Assembly: GCA_963822115.1 (NCBI GenBank)
Contig: CAWGGM010000020.1
Span: 682,001 to 746,000, forward strand
Origin: CAWDXG01 sp963822115
GTDB lineage: Bacteria > Myxococcota_A > Polyangia > Polyangiales > Polyangiaceae
Direction: 5' to 3'
Length of the DNA stretch: 64,000 nucleotides
This document shows, one piece after another, positions 17,200 through 29,656 of this stretch. Position numbers and translations under genes: made by a program. The notes under the pieces were generated by a model. It saw only the letters and a program-made list of their open reading frames with translations. It was not told the DNA's origin and did no database searches. How positions within the stretch are numbered: position 1 is the first letter of the stretch; each line of letters starts with the position of its first letter.

Positions 17200-18234
17200 G
17201 TGAGACACCGGTGGGCGCTGTGCGGTTTGCTGGTCGGCGTGTTTTGTTCGCCGCCACTGCAGGCACAGCAGCAACCAGGGCCGCTGGTCCATCTGCAGCT
17301 GCAGAACTGCTCCAGCCTTTCGGCTCCGGTGGTGCGTCGCATTCTGGCAGCCGAGCTCGGCACCGGGCTGGCCGACGCTCCGGGGCCGGGCGTCACGACG
17401 GCCACGGTCGTCTGTCACAACAGCGACGCCGAGCTCGAGGTCACCGACCCGCTCAGCCGCAAGGCGGTCAATCGTCACATCGACGTGGGCGACGCTGCGC
17501 CGAAGGCGCGGGCCCGTCTGGTGGCGATCGCCATTTCCGAGCTGGTGCTCGCCAGCTGGAGCGAGCTCGAGACGAATCCCTATCCGCAGGTGGAACCCGC
17601 GGGGCCGCCGCCGCCGCCTGCCGCTCGCAGTGCCGCGCGTCACTGGGTTTCCGAGCACGCCGACCATTCTGCGCCCGCCGAGGAGCGCGAAGCGCAGCAA
17701 GCCGGGGCCACCCCCAGGAAGAAGCACGTTCCGCGCCCCTTCCGGCTCCTGGCAGTCGTTTCCCAGCGTTCATTTTTCTCGTATCCCGGCGCCCTCTGGG
17801 GCGGCGGCGTTCGCGTATCGCACGAGCCCCTCAGCCACGTGTCCTGGTCGCTGGATGCAGTGATCGACCGCGGGCAGATCGACTCGGCCATCGGGCGCTA
17901 CAACGTCGAGACAGCCACGCTGGGCGCATCGGTGTACCTCTACCAGCACTGGTCGTGGTTTGCGGCGGGCATTGGCGGAGGCCTGCGCGTGGGCGCGGCG
18001 CATTCGGTCGGAAAGCCCGGCGCGCAGACGGCCGGAGCCTCGGGGTTCGCGCCGTGGGGCTGGCCGCTGGCGACGCTGTCGCTGTCGGCGCAGTTCAAGC
18101 CGGTCGTATTCGGGGTGGAAGGCGAGACCAGCTACGTGATTCTGCCGCTTTCCGGGGACAAATCCAGCATCGCCAACCCCTCGATCAGCGGCATGTGGTA
18201 CGGCGTCGAGCTCGGGATCGGGCTTACGCTGTAG
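17200..18234 (+). CDS. Exported protein with barrel-like C-terminus
   Basis: 344 aa from GTG 17200. Signal peptide WALCGLLVGVFCSPPLQAQ. Residues about 30-150 form a first domain with LVHLQLQNCSSLSAPVVRRI and RARLVAIAISELVLASWSEL, followed by a Pro/Ala-rich linker and a C-terminal region of alternating strands (YPGALWGGGVRVSHEPL, GRYNVETATLGASVYLYQHW, ending YGVELGIGLTL) like an outer-membrane barrel. Such proteins are often found beside ECF sigma and FecR-TPR genes in Myxococcota, as here (sigma gene begins 131 bp downstream). Function unknown. Confidence 0.7.
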   Translation: MRHRWALCGLLVGVFCSPPLQAQQQPGPLVHLQLQNCSSLSAPVVRRILAAELGTGLADAPGPGVTTATVVCHNSDAELEVTDPLSRKAVNRHIDVGDAAPKARARLVAIAISELVLASWSELETNPYPQVEPAGPPPPPAARSAARHWVSEHADHSAPAEEREAQQAGATPRKKHVPRPFRLLAVVSQRSFFSYPGALWGGGVRVSHEPLSHVSWSLDAVIDRGQIDSAIGRYNVETATLGASVYLYQHWSWFAAGIGGGLRVGAAHSVGKPGAQTAGASGFAPWGWPLATLSLSAQFKPVVFGVEGETSYVILPLSGDKSSIANPSISGMWYGVELGIGLTL

Positions 18235-18365
18235 CGCGTCGGGGCGGCGGCAGAGGCAGCGTGGGAAGGGCCATGCACCGCTGTGCGCGCTCGCGCGCCG
18301 TCCGGCTCGCGCGGAAATTCCGTGAGCCGATCCGCCGACAAGCGCACACTACGGGGGGAGAGCCG

Positions 18366-18923
18366 ATGTCCCGAGGTCGCCCAATGCTCCACGTCGTCGC
18401 GCCGGTCGAGGCCGCGGTCGACTCTGTGCCGCCAGCGGCGCTGGACGCAGGGGTGCTGTTCCAGAGCTACTCGAGCTACGTGGCGGCCGTTGCCTACCGT
18501 CTGCTGGGCCGCGACGACGAGGTCGACGACACCGTGCAGGAAGTGTTCCTGGCTGCGGTGCGGGGCCTCGATTCGGTGCGCAACCCCGACTCCATCAAGG
18601 GTTGGCTCGCTGCCATCACGGTGCGTACGGCCCGAAAGCGTCTGAAGCGCAGGCGCCTGCGCGCGGTGCTGCGCATCGATCCCGACCCGGAATACGACAC
18701 CGTGGCGGACGAATCCGCCAGTCCCGAGCAACGCGCGCTGCTCGCGCGCATCTACGAGCTGCTCGACGCCATGCCGGCCGATCTCCGCATTGCCTGGACG
18801 CTGCGCCACGTGCAGGGGGAGCGGTTGGAGGACGTAGCCGCACTGTCGGGCTGTTCGCTCGCGACCGCCAAGCGGCGCATCAGAGCCGCGGCAAGCCGGC
18901 TCGAGGAGGCACTCGATGTCTGA
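18366..18923 (+). CDS. ECF-type RNA polymerase sigma factor
   Basis: 185 aa from ATG 18366, preceded by the purine-rich GGGGGGAGAGCC. Region 2 is seen as LFQSYSSYVAAVAYRLLGRD followed by DEVDDTVQEVFLAAVRGLDS and IKGWLAAITVRTARKRLKRR; region 4 as ALLARIYELLDAMPADLRIA and LEDVAALSGCSLATAKRRIR, the DNA-binding helix-turn-helix. It directs RNA polymerase to specific promoters. The next gene, overlapping by 8 bases, encodes a FecR-domain protein, the usual membrane regulator paired with such sigma factors. Confidence 0.9.
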   Translation: MSRGRPMLHVVAPVEAAVDSVPPAALDAGVLFQSYSSYVAAVAYRLLGRDDEVDDTVQEVFLAAVRGLDSVRNPDSIKGWLAAITVRTARKRLKRRRLRAVLRIDPDPEYDTVADESASPEQRALLARIYELLDAMPADLRIAWTLRHVQGERLEDVAALSGCSLATAKRRIRAAASRLEEALDV

Positions 18924-20053
18924 TCTGCACGCCCGCCTGGACGAGGCACGCGGACACGTCGAGACCGAGTGGACGCCGGAGCGCCAGCGACGCGCCCGGG
19001 CCCGGTTCGACCGCGCGCTGCTCGTACGTTCGCGCACACGCTGGGCCGGGGTGGCGCTGGCCGCGGCGGTCGCGTGCGCAGTCGCCCTGTTCTTCGGTCT
19101 CCGCCACAGCTCGCATCCGCCCATCGCGCAGAACGTCGTGCCGTCGCCCAAGGTCAACCCGGACCTCTTGTTCCGCCTCGACGACGGCACCACCGTCAGC
19201 TCGGTTGCACAGAAGACGCGCGTGGACACAGTGGTCGCGTCCGCACACGAGGTGGTGCTGCGCGTCGCGTCGGGCGAGGCGCGCTTCGACGTCGCGCACC
19301 AGAAAGGACGCCAGTTCCACGTGGTGGCCGGCCAGGTTCGCGTGACGGTCATCGGCACCCGCTTCACGGTCTCCAACGACGCGCGCGGCGTGCGGGTGCG
19401 CGTCGAGCGCGGTCACGTTCGCGTCGACTGGCCGCAGGGTTCCGTCCAGCTGTATGCCGGGGAAGAGCAGCTGGTGCCGGCGGCAGCGGCAGCACCGGCT
19501 CTGTCGGGCAAGCCGTCGGTGCCGCCGCCTGCGGCGTCGCACTCGGCCGCAGCGCCGCCACCGGCATCTGCTCCCGCTCGCCGTCCGTCCCGGGCGTCGT
19601 GGCGTGACCTGGCGCAGAGCGGCGACTACTCGGGCGCCTATCGCCGGCTGGTTGCCGAGGGCAGCAGCGCAGTGCGGGACGAGCCGGGCGATTCTGCTAC
19701 TGGCCGCCGATGTGGCGCGGCTCGGCGGACATCCCGCCGACGCGGTGAAGTACCTGCAGAAGGTCGTCTCCTCGCATGCGGGTGACGCGCGCGCGCCGCT
19801 CGCAGCCTTCACCCTGGGGCGCGTGCTGCTCGACGACCTCGGTCGTCCCCGCGCGGCGGCGCAGGCGTTCGCGGCATCTCTACGTCTCGCTCCCCACGGC
19901 CCGCTGGCGCAGGACGCCCTGGCCCGCGAGGTCGAAGCGTGGTCGCACGCCGGAGAGAGCGCCCTGGCGCACCAGCGCGCCGAACAGTACCTGCGGCAGT
20001 TCCCGAACGGCCGCCGCGCGGCTGCGGTGCGGCGCTTCGGCGGCGTGGAGTGA
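18916..20053 (+). CDS. FecR-domain/TPR protein, frameshifted
   Basis: The start ATG overlaps the sigma gene stop (ATGTCTGA), implying coupling. Residues 1-40 form the cytoplasmic part, a transmembrane helix follows (WAGVALAAAVACAVALFFGL), then a FecR domain with VASGEARFDVAHQKG, FHVVAGQVRVTVIGTRFTV and VRVERGHVRV. A Pro/Ala linker leads to a TPR-like domain, but there the frame breaks near 19687: SAVRDEPG is followed in the next frame by ILLLAADVARLGGHPADAVK and helical repeats to the end. Removing one G from GGG at 19686-19688 would restore one protein of about 378 aa. It probably controls the sigma factor. Confidence 0.8.
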
Positions 20054-20145
20054 ACGGCGCGAACCACGCCTGACGCCCGCAAAGGAACGCCGCGGCGTCC
20101 TCTTGCTCTGGTCGTCGCCGGCAGCAGGCGGTATCGTGGTTGCCG

Positions 20146-21582
20146 ATGTCTTCCATCGGGCGTCTTGTCCGGGGCTCGCTTGTCGTTCTGCTGCCTCTGG
20201 CGCTTTCAGTCGGTGCTGCGTGCGCCGGGCAGACCGGCGGCGGGACCGCACAGAACGAAGGCGGCTTCGGCGCGGTCGGCACGGGCGCCCACGGCGGGGC
20301 CGGCGGCATTTCGCAGGGTGGCTGGCCCGAGGGAGGACCGGGCGGAAGCGGCGGCACGGGCGGCGCCTCCGGGAGCGGAGGTTGCGTACCGAAATGCGCC
20401 GGCAAGGCCTGCGGACCCGACGGTTGCGGCCATGTGTGCGGCCACTGCTCGACGAACGAGAAGTGCAGTGCCCTGGGCCAATGCGAGAACCTGTGCACGT
20501 CGACCTGGGAAACCGACCTCTCCGCGATCCCGATGGGCGCCACGGCCAGCAGCTCGAGCGTGTACGTGGTCGGCAGCAAGAGTTCCAGCGCCTGGGCTGC
20601 CTCGGTCGACGCCTGCCAGGGCAACCTGGTCAAGGATGCGACGCTGTCCGTGTCGGGCGCGACGTCCAGTCTGCTCCGATCCGTGATGCTTGCCGGAAGC
20701 TCGCTCTACGCCGTGGGCGACGTTGTCAAGACCAGCGATCCCGGTGACGGGCTGTGGATGCGTCTGAGCCCGTCCACGCTCACGCCCGTATTCACCCGGC
20801 CCCTCTACGGCACGGCCGCATCCGACCAGGACTGGAGCATCGTCCAGACGCCGAGCGGCTTCTGGATGGGCGGGACCAGCAACACGGAGGCCGGTGGCTT
20901 CGGGTGGGGTATCAAGGGCGTGTCGAGCGGCGGTGCCTGTGGTTTCCGCGTGGGAGGCACGAACAAGGGCGCCATCCACGCGATCGCCGCCAACGGCGCG
21001 ACCGTGTACGAGATCCGCAGCTCGAGCGGCGGTCTCTACGTCGACACCTATACGGACGGCTCGTGCTCGGCTTCCGGACCCTGTCCGTGCACCGCGTCGG
21101 CAACGGCAGGGCCGATAGCCGTCGGCACCACGGGCAACGACGGTCGCAGCGCGCTCTTCGAGGGAGGCAACCTGTACGTCGCGGGGTTCGGTACCGATGC
21201 GACGTTGACCGACGCGTTCGGTTTCGTGCTGCGACTGGACGCCTCCGGCAAGCTCCTGGCCACCTACCGCTGGAATCCCACGACGCTGTTCGACGCGTTC
21301 GTGAGCATGACGACCGACGGCCAGTCACTGTACCTGGGCGGCGGACAGGGCTGGGACTCGGGCGGGTCCACCTCCACCTCTACCGCCGTCATCCAGAAGC
21401 TGCCGCTTGGCTTCAACAACAACGCAGCGGCCACCTGGATCCGCAGCTTGAGCGCGTACGACGTGGCGTGGGCCATCGCAGCGCAACCGGCTGCCTCCGG
21501 CGACGGCCTGTACGTCGCGGGCGAGCGCCAGGGTGCGGGCTTCGTGATGCGCTGCCAGAAGAGCAACGTCTGCCCGCCTTGA
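20146..21582 (+). CDS. Secreted lipoprotein with Cys-rich segment and strand-repeat domain
   Basis: 478 aa from ATG 20146 (TTG 20140 is possible). The signal SLVVLLPLALSVGA ends in AAC. A Gly-rich linker is followed by CVPKCAGKACGPDGCGHVC and further Cys, a module common in myxobacterial surface proteins, and then about 380 residues of repeated strands such as SSVYVVGSKSSS, SLYAVGDVVKTSD, NLYVAGFGTDATLTDAFGFV and GLYVAGERQGAGFVMRC, which suggests a propeller. Function unknown. A perfect hairpin spans its stop codon. Confidence 0.75.
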   Translation: MSSIGRLVRGSLVVLLPLALSVGAACAGQTGGGTAQNEGGFGAVGTGAHGGAGGISQGGWPEGGPGGSGGTGGASGSGGCVPKCAGKACGPDGCGHVCGHCSTNEKCSALGQCENLCTSTWETDLSAIPMGATASSSSVYVVGSKSSSAWAASVDACQGNLVKDATLSVSGATSSLLRSVMLAGSSLYAVGDVVKTSDPGDGLWMRLSPSTLTPVFTRPLYGTAASDQDWSIVQTPSGFWMGGTSNTEAGGFGWGIKGVSSGGACGFRVGGTNKGAIHAIAANGATVYEIRSSSGGLYVDTYTDGSCSASGPCPCTASATAGPIAVGTTGNDGRSALFEGGNLYVAGFGTDATLTDAFGFVLRLDASGKLLATYRWNPTTLFDAFVSMTTDGQSLYLGGGQGWDSGGSTSTSTAVIQKLPLGFNNNAAATWIRSLSAYDVAWAIAAQPAASGDGLYVAGERQGAGFVMRCQKSNVCPP

Positions 21583-21593
21583 GCGGGCAGACG
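21567..21593. terminator. Hairpin with the stop codon in its loop
   Basis: CGTCTGCCCGC (21567-21577) pairs perfectly with GCGGGCAGACG (21583-21593) around the loop CTTGA, which holds the TGA stop of the lipoprotein gene. The site lies between two converging genes, so it may work as a bidirectional terminator. No T-tract follows. Confidence 0.5.
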
Positions 21594-21607
21594 GCGCCCC
21601 TGGGCCG

Positions 21608-21967
21608 CTACGCCCCGCCCGCGTTGCCGTAGCCGCCGAAATTGCCGCCGCCGCCGCTGCCGCCCATGCCGCCCGTGGCTGCGGTTCCCCCGCTCCCGCC
21701 TGCGCCGCCGCCGGCTCCCGTGCCCGACGAACCACCGGCAGACGAGCCGCTGCTGCCGCCGGCATCGGCTCCGGATGACCCGCCGCTGCCGCCAGCGTCG
21801 GCTCCCGACGCTCCGGCTGTTCCGGAGCTGCCGCCTGCGTTGCCACCCGATGCTCCAGCTGCGGAGCTGCCACCGGAGCCCTGGACCACCGTGTTGGACG
21901 AGCAAGCAGCAGCACAGAACAGCCAACCTACAACCGCGACGCCGAGCGCCGACGCACGAATCTTCAT
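21608..21967 (-). CDS. Small Gly/Ser/Ala-rich lipoprotein
   Basis: 119 aa from the ATG giving MKIRASALGVAVVGWLFC. Lipobox AAAC follows. Nearly all the rest is SGADAGGS-like repeats ending in a Gly/Asn/Tyr tail (GGGGNFGGYGNAGGA). No folded domain is visible, so this is either just an anchored linker or the remains of a longer protein that lost its C-terminal domain. Real coding is supported by the lipoprotein signal. Confidence 0.55.
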   Translation of the reverse strand: MKIRASALGVAVVGWLFCAAACSSNTVVQGSGGSSAAGASGGNAGGSSGTAGASGADAGGSGGSSGADAGGSSGSSAGGSSGTGAGGGAGGSGGTAATGGMGGSGGGGNFGGYGNAGGA

Positions 21968-22258
21968 GAGAGCCACGCCGACAGGATATCGCCTTGTGTT
22001 TGCTGCTGTCCACGAGGTGAATCGCCGTCGACCGCATACCGCCGCGGTAGCGAGTCCCGCGACGGCCGTCGATGCTCTGGGCGCGCCGTTCCCTGTGCGC
22101 GAAATACCTGCGATGGCCCTCCGTACCCGTCCGCGTCAAGATAGGCTGGTGACAAGCCGAGCCGCGTGCTGACCTGGGAGCACGGGGTCATCGCGCCGAC
22201 CGACGAGGCGCTAGCCACACTGGCCGCGGAGCTGTCCGGGCGCTGACGCGCGGCGCGC

Positions 22259-22948
22259 TCAGTGCGCGGGCGTCACCCCGCGGAACAACGGTCCCGGCAT
22301 CGGCAGCACGCGGCGGCCTGCGACGGGATTGACGAGCATCGCGACGGCAATCCACAGGGCAATCACGCCCAGCGCCACGGTGCACAGCGCGATGGGGATC
22401 TGCGTGCCGCCCACGCGGCCGTAGCCGGCGAGCAGCTTGAAGGCGTAGAGGATGTCGATGTCGAGCAGGAACGCGAACAACAGGCCCGAGTAGTGCCCGA
22501 AGGCGTAGGTGAGGGGAACGAACAGCACCAGGGACGCCGCCTCGGTCGCGAGCAGGATCTGGTGCTCGGGCACCACGCCATGGGCAAGCGACCAGAGCGC
22601 CCAGCCGTTCAGCGCCCAGTTGAACGCGAACGCCGCGAACAGGGTGCCGCCGAGCAGGTTGCCATTGGCGAGATTGAGCAAGCCCGCGATCAACTGGCAG
22701 CCCCCGCCGAACAGCACGCAGATCACGGCTGCGGTGATCAAGCCCGGGACGCCGACCTTGGCGCCGAACGCGATGGGCACGAGCGCCGCACAACCGATCG
22801 CCAGTCCGATCAGCCCGAGCGGCGTGGGATCCGCGAAGCGGGGTGCCGGTGCCTCGCCGATCGCCCGGGGAGCCCGCCCCGAGGCCGGAATCCCGTCGTT
22901 TTCCGCAACATCGCCCGTTTCCGGATGCACTTCCGCCATTGCCCTCAT
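22259..22948 (-). CDS. Acetate uptake transporter family protein (GPR1/FUN34/YaaH)
   Basis: 229 aa. The start has GGAGGTGGG about 5 bases upstream. After a 40-residue cytosolic tail comes ADPTPLGLIGLAI, a variant of the NPxPLGL signature of this family, and then six hydrophobic segments, including the conserved GLLNLANGNLLGGTLFAAFA-like region and FAFNWALNGWAL. Family members carry acetate and other short monocarboxylates across the inner membrane. It is separated from the upstream hybrid kinase by about 120 bp carrying two copies of a TTGCGGYGCAA dyad. Confidence 0.8.
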   Translation of the reverse strand: MRAMAEVHPETGDVAENDGIPASGRAPRAIGEAPAPRFADPTPLGLIGLAIGCAALVPIAFGAKVGVPGLITAAVICVLFGGGCQLIAGLLNLANGNLLGGTLFAAFAFNWALNGWALWSLAHGVVPEHQILLATEAASLVLFVPLTYAFGHYSGLLFAFLLDIDILYAFKLLAGYGRVGGTQIPIALCTVALGVIALWIAVAMLVNPVAGRRVLPMPGPLFRGVTPAH

Positions 22949-22972
22949 GACCCACCTCCATGCACCCGCGTG

Positions 22973-22983
22973 TTGCGGCGCAA
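22973..22983. promoter_or_regulatory. Dyad TTGC-GGC-GCAA, copy 1
   Basis: TTGCGGCGCAA is an inverted repeat 25 bp upstream of the acetate-transporter-family gene. A second copy lies at 23034-23050 with centres 64 bp apart, close to six helical turns, so a dimeric or looping repressor could use both. No regulator can be named. Confidence 0.4.
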
Positions 22984-23033
22984 TAGAATATGACGGCTCT
23001 TTTGCCTACTACATAGGCCCCTGTCAAGATGAA

Positions 23034-23050
23034 ATGTTGCGGTGCAACAT
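23034..23050. promoter_or_regulatory. Dyad ATGTTGC-GGT-GCAACAT, copy 2
   Basis: A perfect 7-bp inverted repeat with a 3-base spacer, containing the same TTGC/GCAA core as copy 1. A TTGACA hexamer reading leftward lies between the two copies (complement of 23022-23027), in the right place for the transporter promoter; no clear -10 was found. Confidence 0.45.
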
Positions 23051-23066
23051 GGCGCCGCGGGGCGGG

Positions 23067-25109
23067 CTATTCCGACGTAACGGAAGCGATGGCCTCGATC
23101 AGCTCGTGGGGGTCGATCGGCTTCGTCAGCACCAGGACGTCGAGGTCCGCGAGCGCGGCCTGGTCGCCCTGCACGAACACTCCGCCCGTCATCAGGATCA
23201 TGCGGCCTGCCGCCTGTGCGTTCTCTACAGACAGGGCGCGATGGAACTCCACACCGGTCATCTCCGGCATCATCAGATCGCACAGGATCGCGTCGAACTC
23301 GCTCTGACCTGCCAACTCGAGTGCATGCGCCGCGGAAGCAGAGGCCGTGACCTCGTATTTCGAGTCCAGCAGACGCTTGTATCCTCGAAGCACCGCGGGG
23401 TCGTCGTCCACAAGCAAGATCCGACGCCGGGTTGGAGACGACGGGCGGCTGGAAGGGGCTGTCTCCCTTTCAGGAGCAGGCGTACGGATCGGTAGTGTGA
23501 AAGAAAATCTTGTGCCCTCGCCGAGGGCAGACTCGATCTCCAGCGTGCCTCCGAGCATCCGCACGTTGTCCTGAACGATCGCCAGTCCCAGACCGGTGCC
23601 TCCCGATTGGGCGCGGGTGGTGAAGAACGGTTCCAGGATACGGGACCTGAGCTCGGGCGCGATGCCCCGACCGTTGTCGGTGACGGAGATGACAATCCCC
23701 GAATCCGACTGTCGCGTGGCGACGTGGATCTTGTTGTGCTCGCGGTTCCGCCGCTCGAACGACTTGACGGCATTGGAGAGCAGGTTGAGCACGACTTGAG
23801 ATAGCCGGCCGAAATTGCACAGCGTGCGCGGGAGGTCGGGAGTGTAGTCGCGCTCCAGCTGACATTGATGGTCGACCAGGTTGCGGATGACCTGGATAGA
23901 AGCATCGATCGCGGCGTTGACGTCGACCGCGATTTCGGCGGAGCTGTCGACGCGAGAGAAATCGCGGAGCTGTCTGATGATGTCCCGGATGCGTCGGCAG
24001 CCCTCGAGGCTATCGCCGATCAGCTCCGGAAGACTTCCGTCCAGCGCCTCCAGGGCTTCCGGCGATGCTTTTGCGATGCGTCCGTCCCGCGCGGCGTCGA
24101 CGGACTCGACGACGGCACCGAGGTTCTGTTCGAGTATCGTCAGGTTGGACAGCATGTAGGCAAGCGGATTGTTGATGTCGTGTGCGATGCCCGCTGTCAC
24201 CTGTCCCAACGTGGCCAGCTTGTCCATCTGGAACAAGCGTCGTTCCATCGTGCGCTGTTCCTGTTCGCGGCGCTTGCGTTCGCGAAGGTCATCCGCCGCC
24301 ACGATGCTTCCCACGCAGAGGCTGTGCGCCCGCACCGCCTGGAAAGTGGCGAGCACGGGGATGCGCTCACGCTTGTCGTCGAGCAGGTCGATCTCGAGGC
24401 GTACGCTATCCTGTTCTTCAAGTTTCTCGAGAGCCTCCTGGGCACGCGGCAGATCCTCGAGCGCGACAAGGGCGTCGAAGCCGACTCCGGTCAGCGTTTC
24501 ACGCGTCGCCCCGAGCAAGCTCGCCCCGGCTTCGCTGACCTGCTGGACACAGCCGCGGCGGTCGAGCAGAAGCGCGACGTCCGCCGAATGCTCGAAGAAG
24601 AAGCGATACTGCTCTTCCGATGTCTGGAGCGCCGAAAGCAGTTGTTCTTTCAGCTGATCAGCAAGACTGTCGCGCTGCTCGGGGGCGAGCTCGACGAGTT
24701 CGACGCCGAAGCCCGGCGCTTCGTTGGGGTCGGACGCCACCCGGCACACCTTCGCGCGAAGGGAAATCGGGCGCTGTTCCACGTGACGGAGCTCGACGAC
24801 GACATCGACCTCACGCCCCACCAGCGAGGGGTCGGCATCGTTGGTGTGGAGGAAAAGGCCGCCCACGCTCATCGACGTGACCTGCGCGGGCAGCTCGGAG
24901 CCGTCGACCTGTATGCGGGCCGGACGATGTGCATCGACCCTGACGAACCGCCGCCGGTCATCGTCTGCGCCCCCGAAAAGGGAACGCACGAGCTCGCGAT
25001 ATCTGCTCTGGGCGGCTTCGTCGAGACGCACCCCCGATAGGCGCTGCTTTTCCAGGCCGAGGAGCTCTTCGACCAGCGGTGCCTTCGTATCGGCACTTCG
25101 AGTCTTCAC
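23067..25109 (-). CDS. Hybrid sensor: PilZ-PAS-histidine kinase-receiver
   Basis: 680 aa, no membrane segment. In order: a PilZ-like domain (about 50-155, RRRFVRVDAHRPARIQV with the RxxxR element and TSMSVGGLF), a coiled segment, a PAS domain (about 170-285, FFFEHSADVALLLDRRGCVQ), HisKA with the phosphoacceptor in AGIAHDINNPLAYM, HATPase with NLLSNAVKSF, DNGRGIAPELRSRILEPFFT and GGTGLGLAIVQ, and a C-terminal receiver (RRRILLVDDDPAVLRGYKRL, phosphorylated Asp in AILCDLMMPE, Lys in LVLTKPID). The PilZ domain suggests input by cyclic di-GMP. Orphan by position, so its output partner is not obvious. Confidence 0.85.
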   Translation of the reverse strand: MKTRSADTKAPLVEELLGLEKQRLSGVRLDEAAQSRYRELVRSLFGGADDDRRRFVRVDAHRPARIQVDGSELPAQVTSMSVGGLFLHTNDADPSLVGREVDVVVELRHVEQRPISLRAKVCRVASDPNEAPGFGVELVELAPEQRDSLADQLKEQLLSALQTSEEQYRFFFEHSADVALLLDRRGCVQQVSEAGASLLGATRETLTGVGFDALVALEDLPRAQEALEKLEEQDSVRLEIDLLDDKRERIPVLATFQAVRAHSLCVGSIVAADDLRERKRREQEQRTMERRLFQMDKLATLGQVTAGIAHDINNPLAYMLSNLTILEQNLGAVVESVDAARDGRIAKASPEALEALDGSLPELIGDSLEGCRRIRDIIRQLRDFSRVDSSAEIAVDVNAAIDASIQVIRNLVDHQCQLERDYTPDLPRTLCNFGRLSQVVLNLLSNAVKSFERRNREHNKIHVATRQSDSGIVISVTDNGRGIAPELRSRILEPFFTTRAQSGGTGLGLAIVQDNVRMLGGTLEIESALGEGTRFSFTLPIRTPAPERETAPSSRPSSPTRRRILLVDDDPAVLRGYKRLLDSKYEVTASASAAHALELAGQSEFDAILCDLMMPEMTGVEFHRALSVENAQAAGRMILMTGGVFVQGDQAALADLDVLVLTKPIDPHELIEAIASVTSE

Positions 25110-25337
25110 TGCGAATCTCCGATCTTGAAACGTAACACGGGCAAATCGCTTTCGTCGAGCGCGGCCACGCAGCCCGCGGTCGGCAACTTCGCTTGCTTCT
25201 TCTCACGCGATAGCCCCGGTGCCAGCCGCCGTCAGGGCGGGGCTTGCGTTCCGGGCGAAGCGGAACAACGCTTTCGCCCCCGGCCCTGCTCCGGCCGTTT
25301 TCGGAGCCCCGGGTCCACCCAATGAACGAGGCACGAC

Positions 25338-27709
<2,372 letters not shown>

Positions 27710-27723
27710 CCGGGAGGACGATC

Positions 27724-28887
<1,164 letters not shown>

Positions 28888-28905
28888 TACACGCGCACAC
28901 ACGAG

Positions 28906-28950
28906 CGAAGGCGCTCCCGGTCCCCGGACCCGGAGCGCCTTCGTGCATTT
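28906..28950 (+). terminator. Intrinsic-type terminator after thiolase
   Basis: CGAAGGCGCTCC (28906-28917) pairs perfectly with GGAGCGCCTTCG (28932-28943); the intervening bases can extend the stem further (GGTCC with GGACC). TGCATTTGTC follows. It lies between the thiolase gene and a convergent SDR gene. Confidence 0.75.
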
Positions 28951-28956
28951 GTCGCC

Positions 28957-29556
28957 TCAGCCGACGTCGATCGCGGGGAGGACCTCGCCGTTGTCCGTGC
29001 CCTCGACAGCCTGCACGTAGACTTCGGCGACCTTCGACGCGGGGGTGCCGCCCGACGGGTCCATCCCCATCATCTTCATCGTCTCGCTCACCCAGCCGGG
29101 GCTGACCACGTTGACGCGCGTGCCCTCGGGAGCTTCCAGGGCGGCCGAGCGCGCGAAGCCTTCCAACCCGGCGTTGACCATGCTGATCGCCGCGCTGCCA
29201 ACCATGGGTGATTGGGCGAGAACGCCGCTGGTCAACGTGATGGACCCCTTCGGGTTCAGATGCTCGAGCCCGTAGCGCACCAGGTTGACCTGTCCCATCA
29301 GCTTGCTCTCGAGCGAAAACTTGAAATCGTCGTCGCCCAGCTCGGTCAGCTTGCCGAACTTCGCGTTCCCCGCAGCGGAGACGATCGCGTCGACCTTGCC
29401 GACTGCGGCAAACATGCGCCGGATCGACTCGGGCTGGTCGAGATCCACGCTAATAGCGCTCTTGCGCGACACGCCGATGACCTCATGGCGGCCGGACAGC
29501 GCGGCGACTACTTGCGACCCAATGGTTCCTGTTGCGCCGACGACGATGATTTTCAT
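28957..29556 (-). CDS. Short-chain dehydrogenase-like protein
   Basis: 199 aa from the ATG giving MKIIVVGATGTIGSQVVAAL, the NAD(P)-binding Gly motif. Further family blocks are DAIVSAAGNAKFGKL, ESKLMGQVNLVRYGLEHLN, SITLTSGVLAQSP and INVVSPG-like VNVVSPGWVSETM. It matches a short, about 200-aa SDR subgroup in which the usual catalytic YxxxK is absent: the stretch after the Ser is SAAISMVNAGLEGF. The protein may bind a nucleotide without classical dehydrogenase chemistry. Substrate unknown. Confidence 0.8.
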   Translation of the reverse strand: MKIIVVGATGTIGSQVVAALSGRHEVIGVSRKSAISVDLDQPESIRRMFAAVGKVDAIVSAAGNAKFGKLTELGDDDFKFSLESKLMGQVNLVRYGLEHLNPKGSITLTSGVLAQSPMVGSAAISMVNAGLEGFARSAALEAPEGTRVNVVSPGWVSETMKMMGMDPSGGTPASKVAEVYVQAVEGTDNGEVLPAIDVG

Positions 29557-29597
29557 GGGCCCGGACGCTAGCACGGCCCTCCCCGGAAACCACAAGC

Positions 29598-29637
29598 GAA
29601 GACGCCCCGGCGCGGAGCCGAGGCGTCTTCTCGTTTT
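29598..29637. terminator. Perfect hairpin followed by TCGTTTT
   Basis: GAAGACGCC (29598-29606) pairs with GGCGTCTTC (29622-29630), followed on the + strand by TCGTTTT. It lies between the SDR gene and the end of the cupredoxin operon, both leftward. The stem can act on the leftward transcript as well, though the T-run is on the other strand. Confidence 0.55.
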
Positions 29638-29656
29638 GGACCTGGGGCCGCTGCTG

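Noticed and set aside
22145..22246. Short frame AGDKPSRVLTWEHGVIAP followed by TDEALATLAAELSGR and a stop
   Set aside because: It reads like the tail of a real protein, but it has only about 33 codons after an upstream stop and no matching gene. Possibly a gene remnant; too little to annotate.
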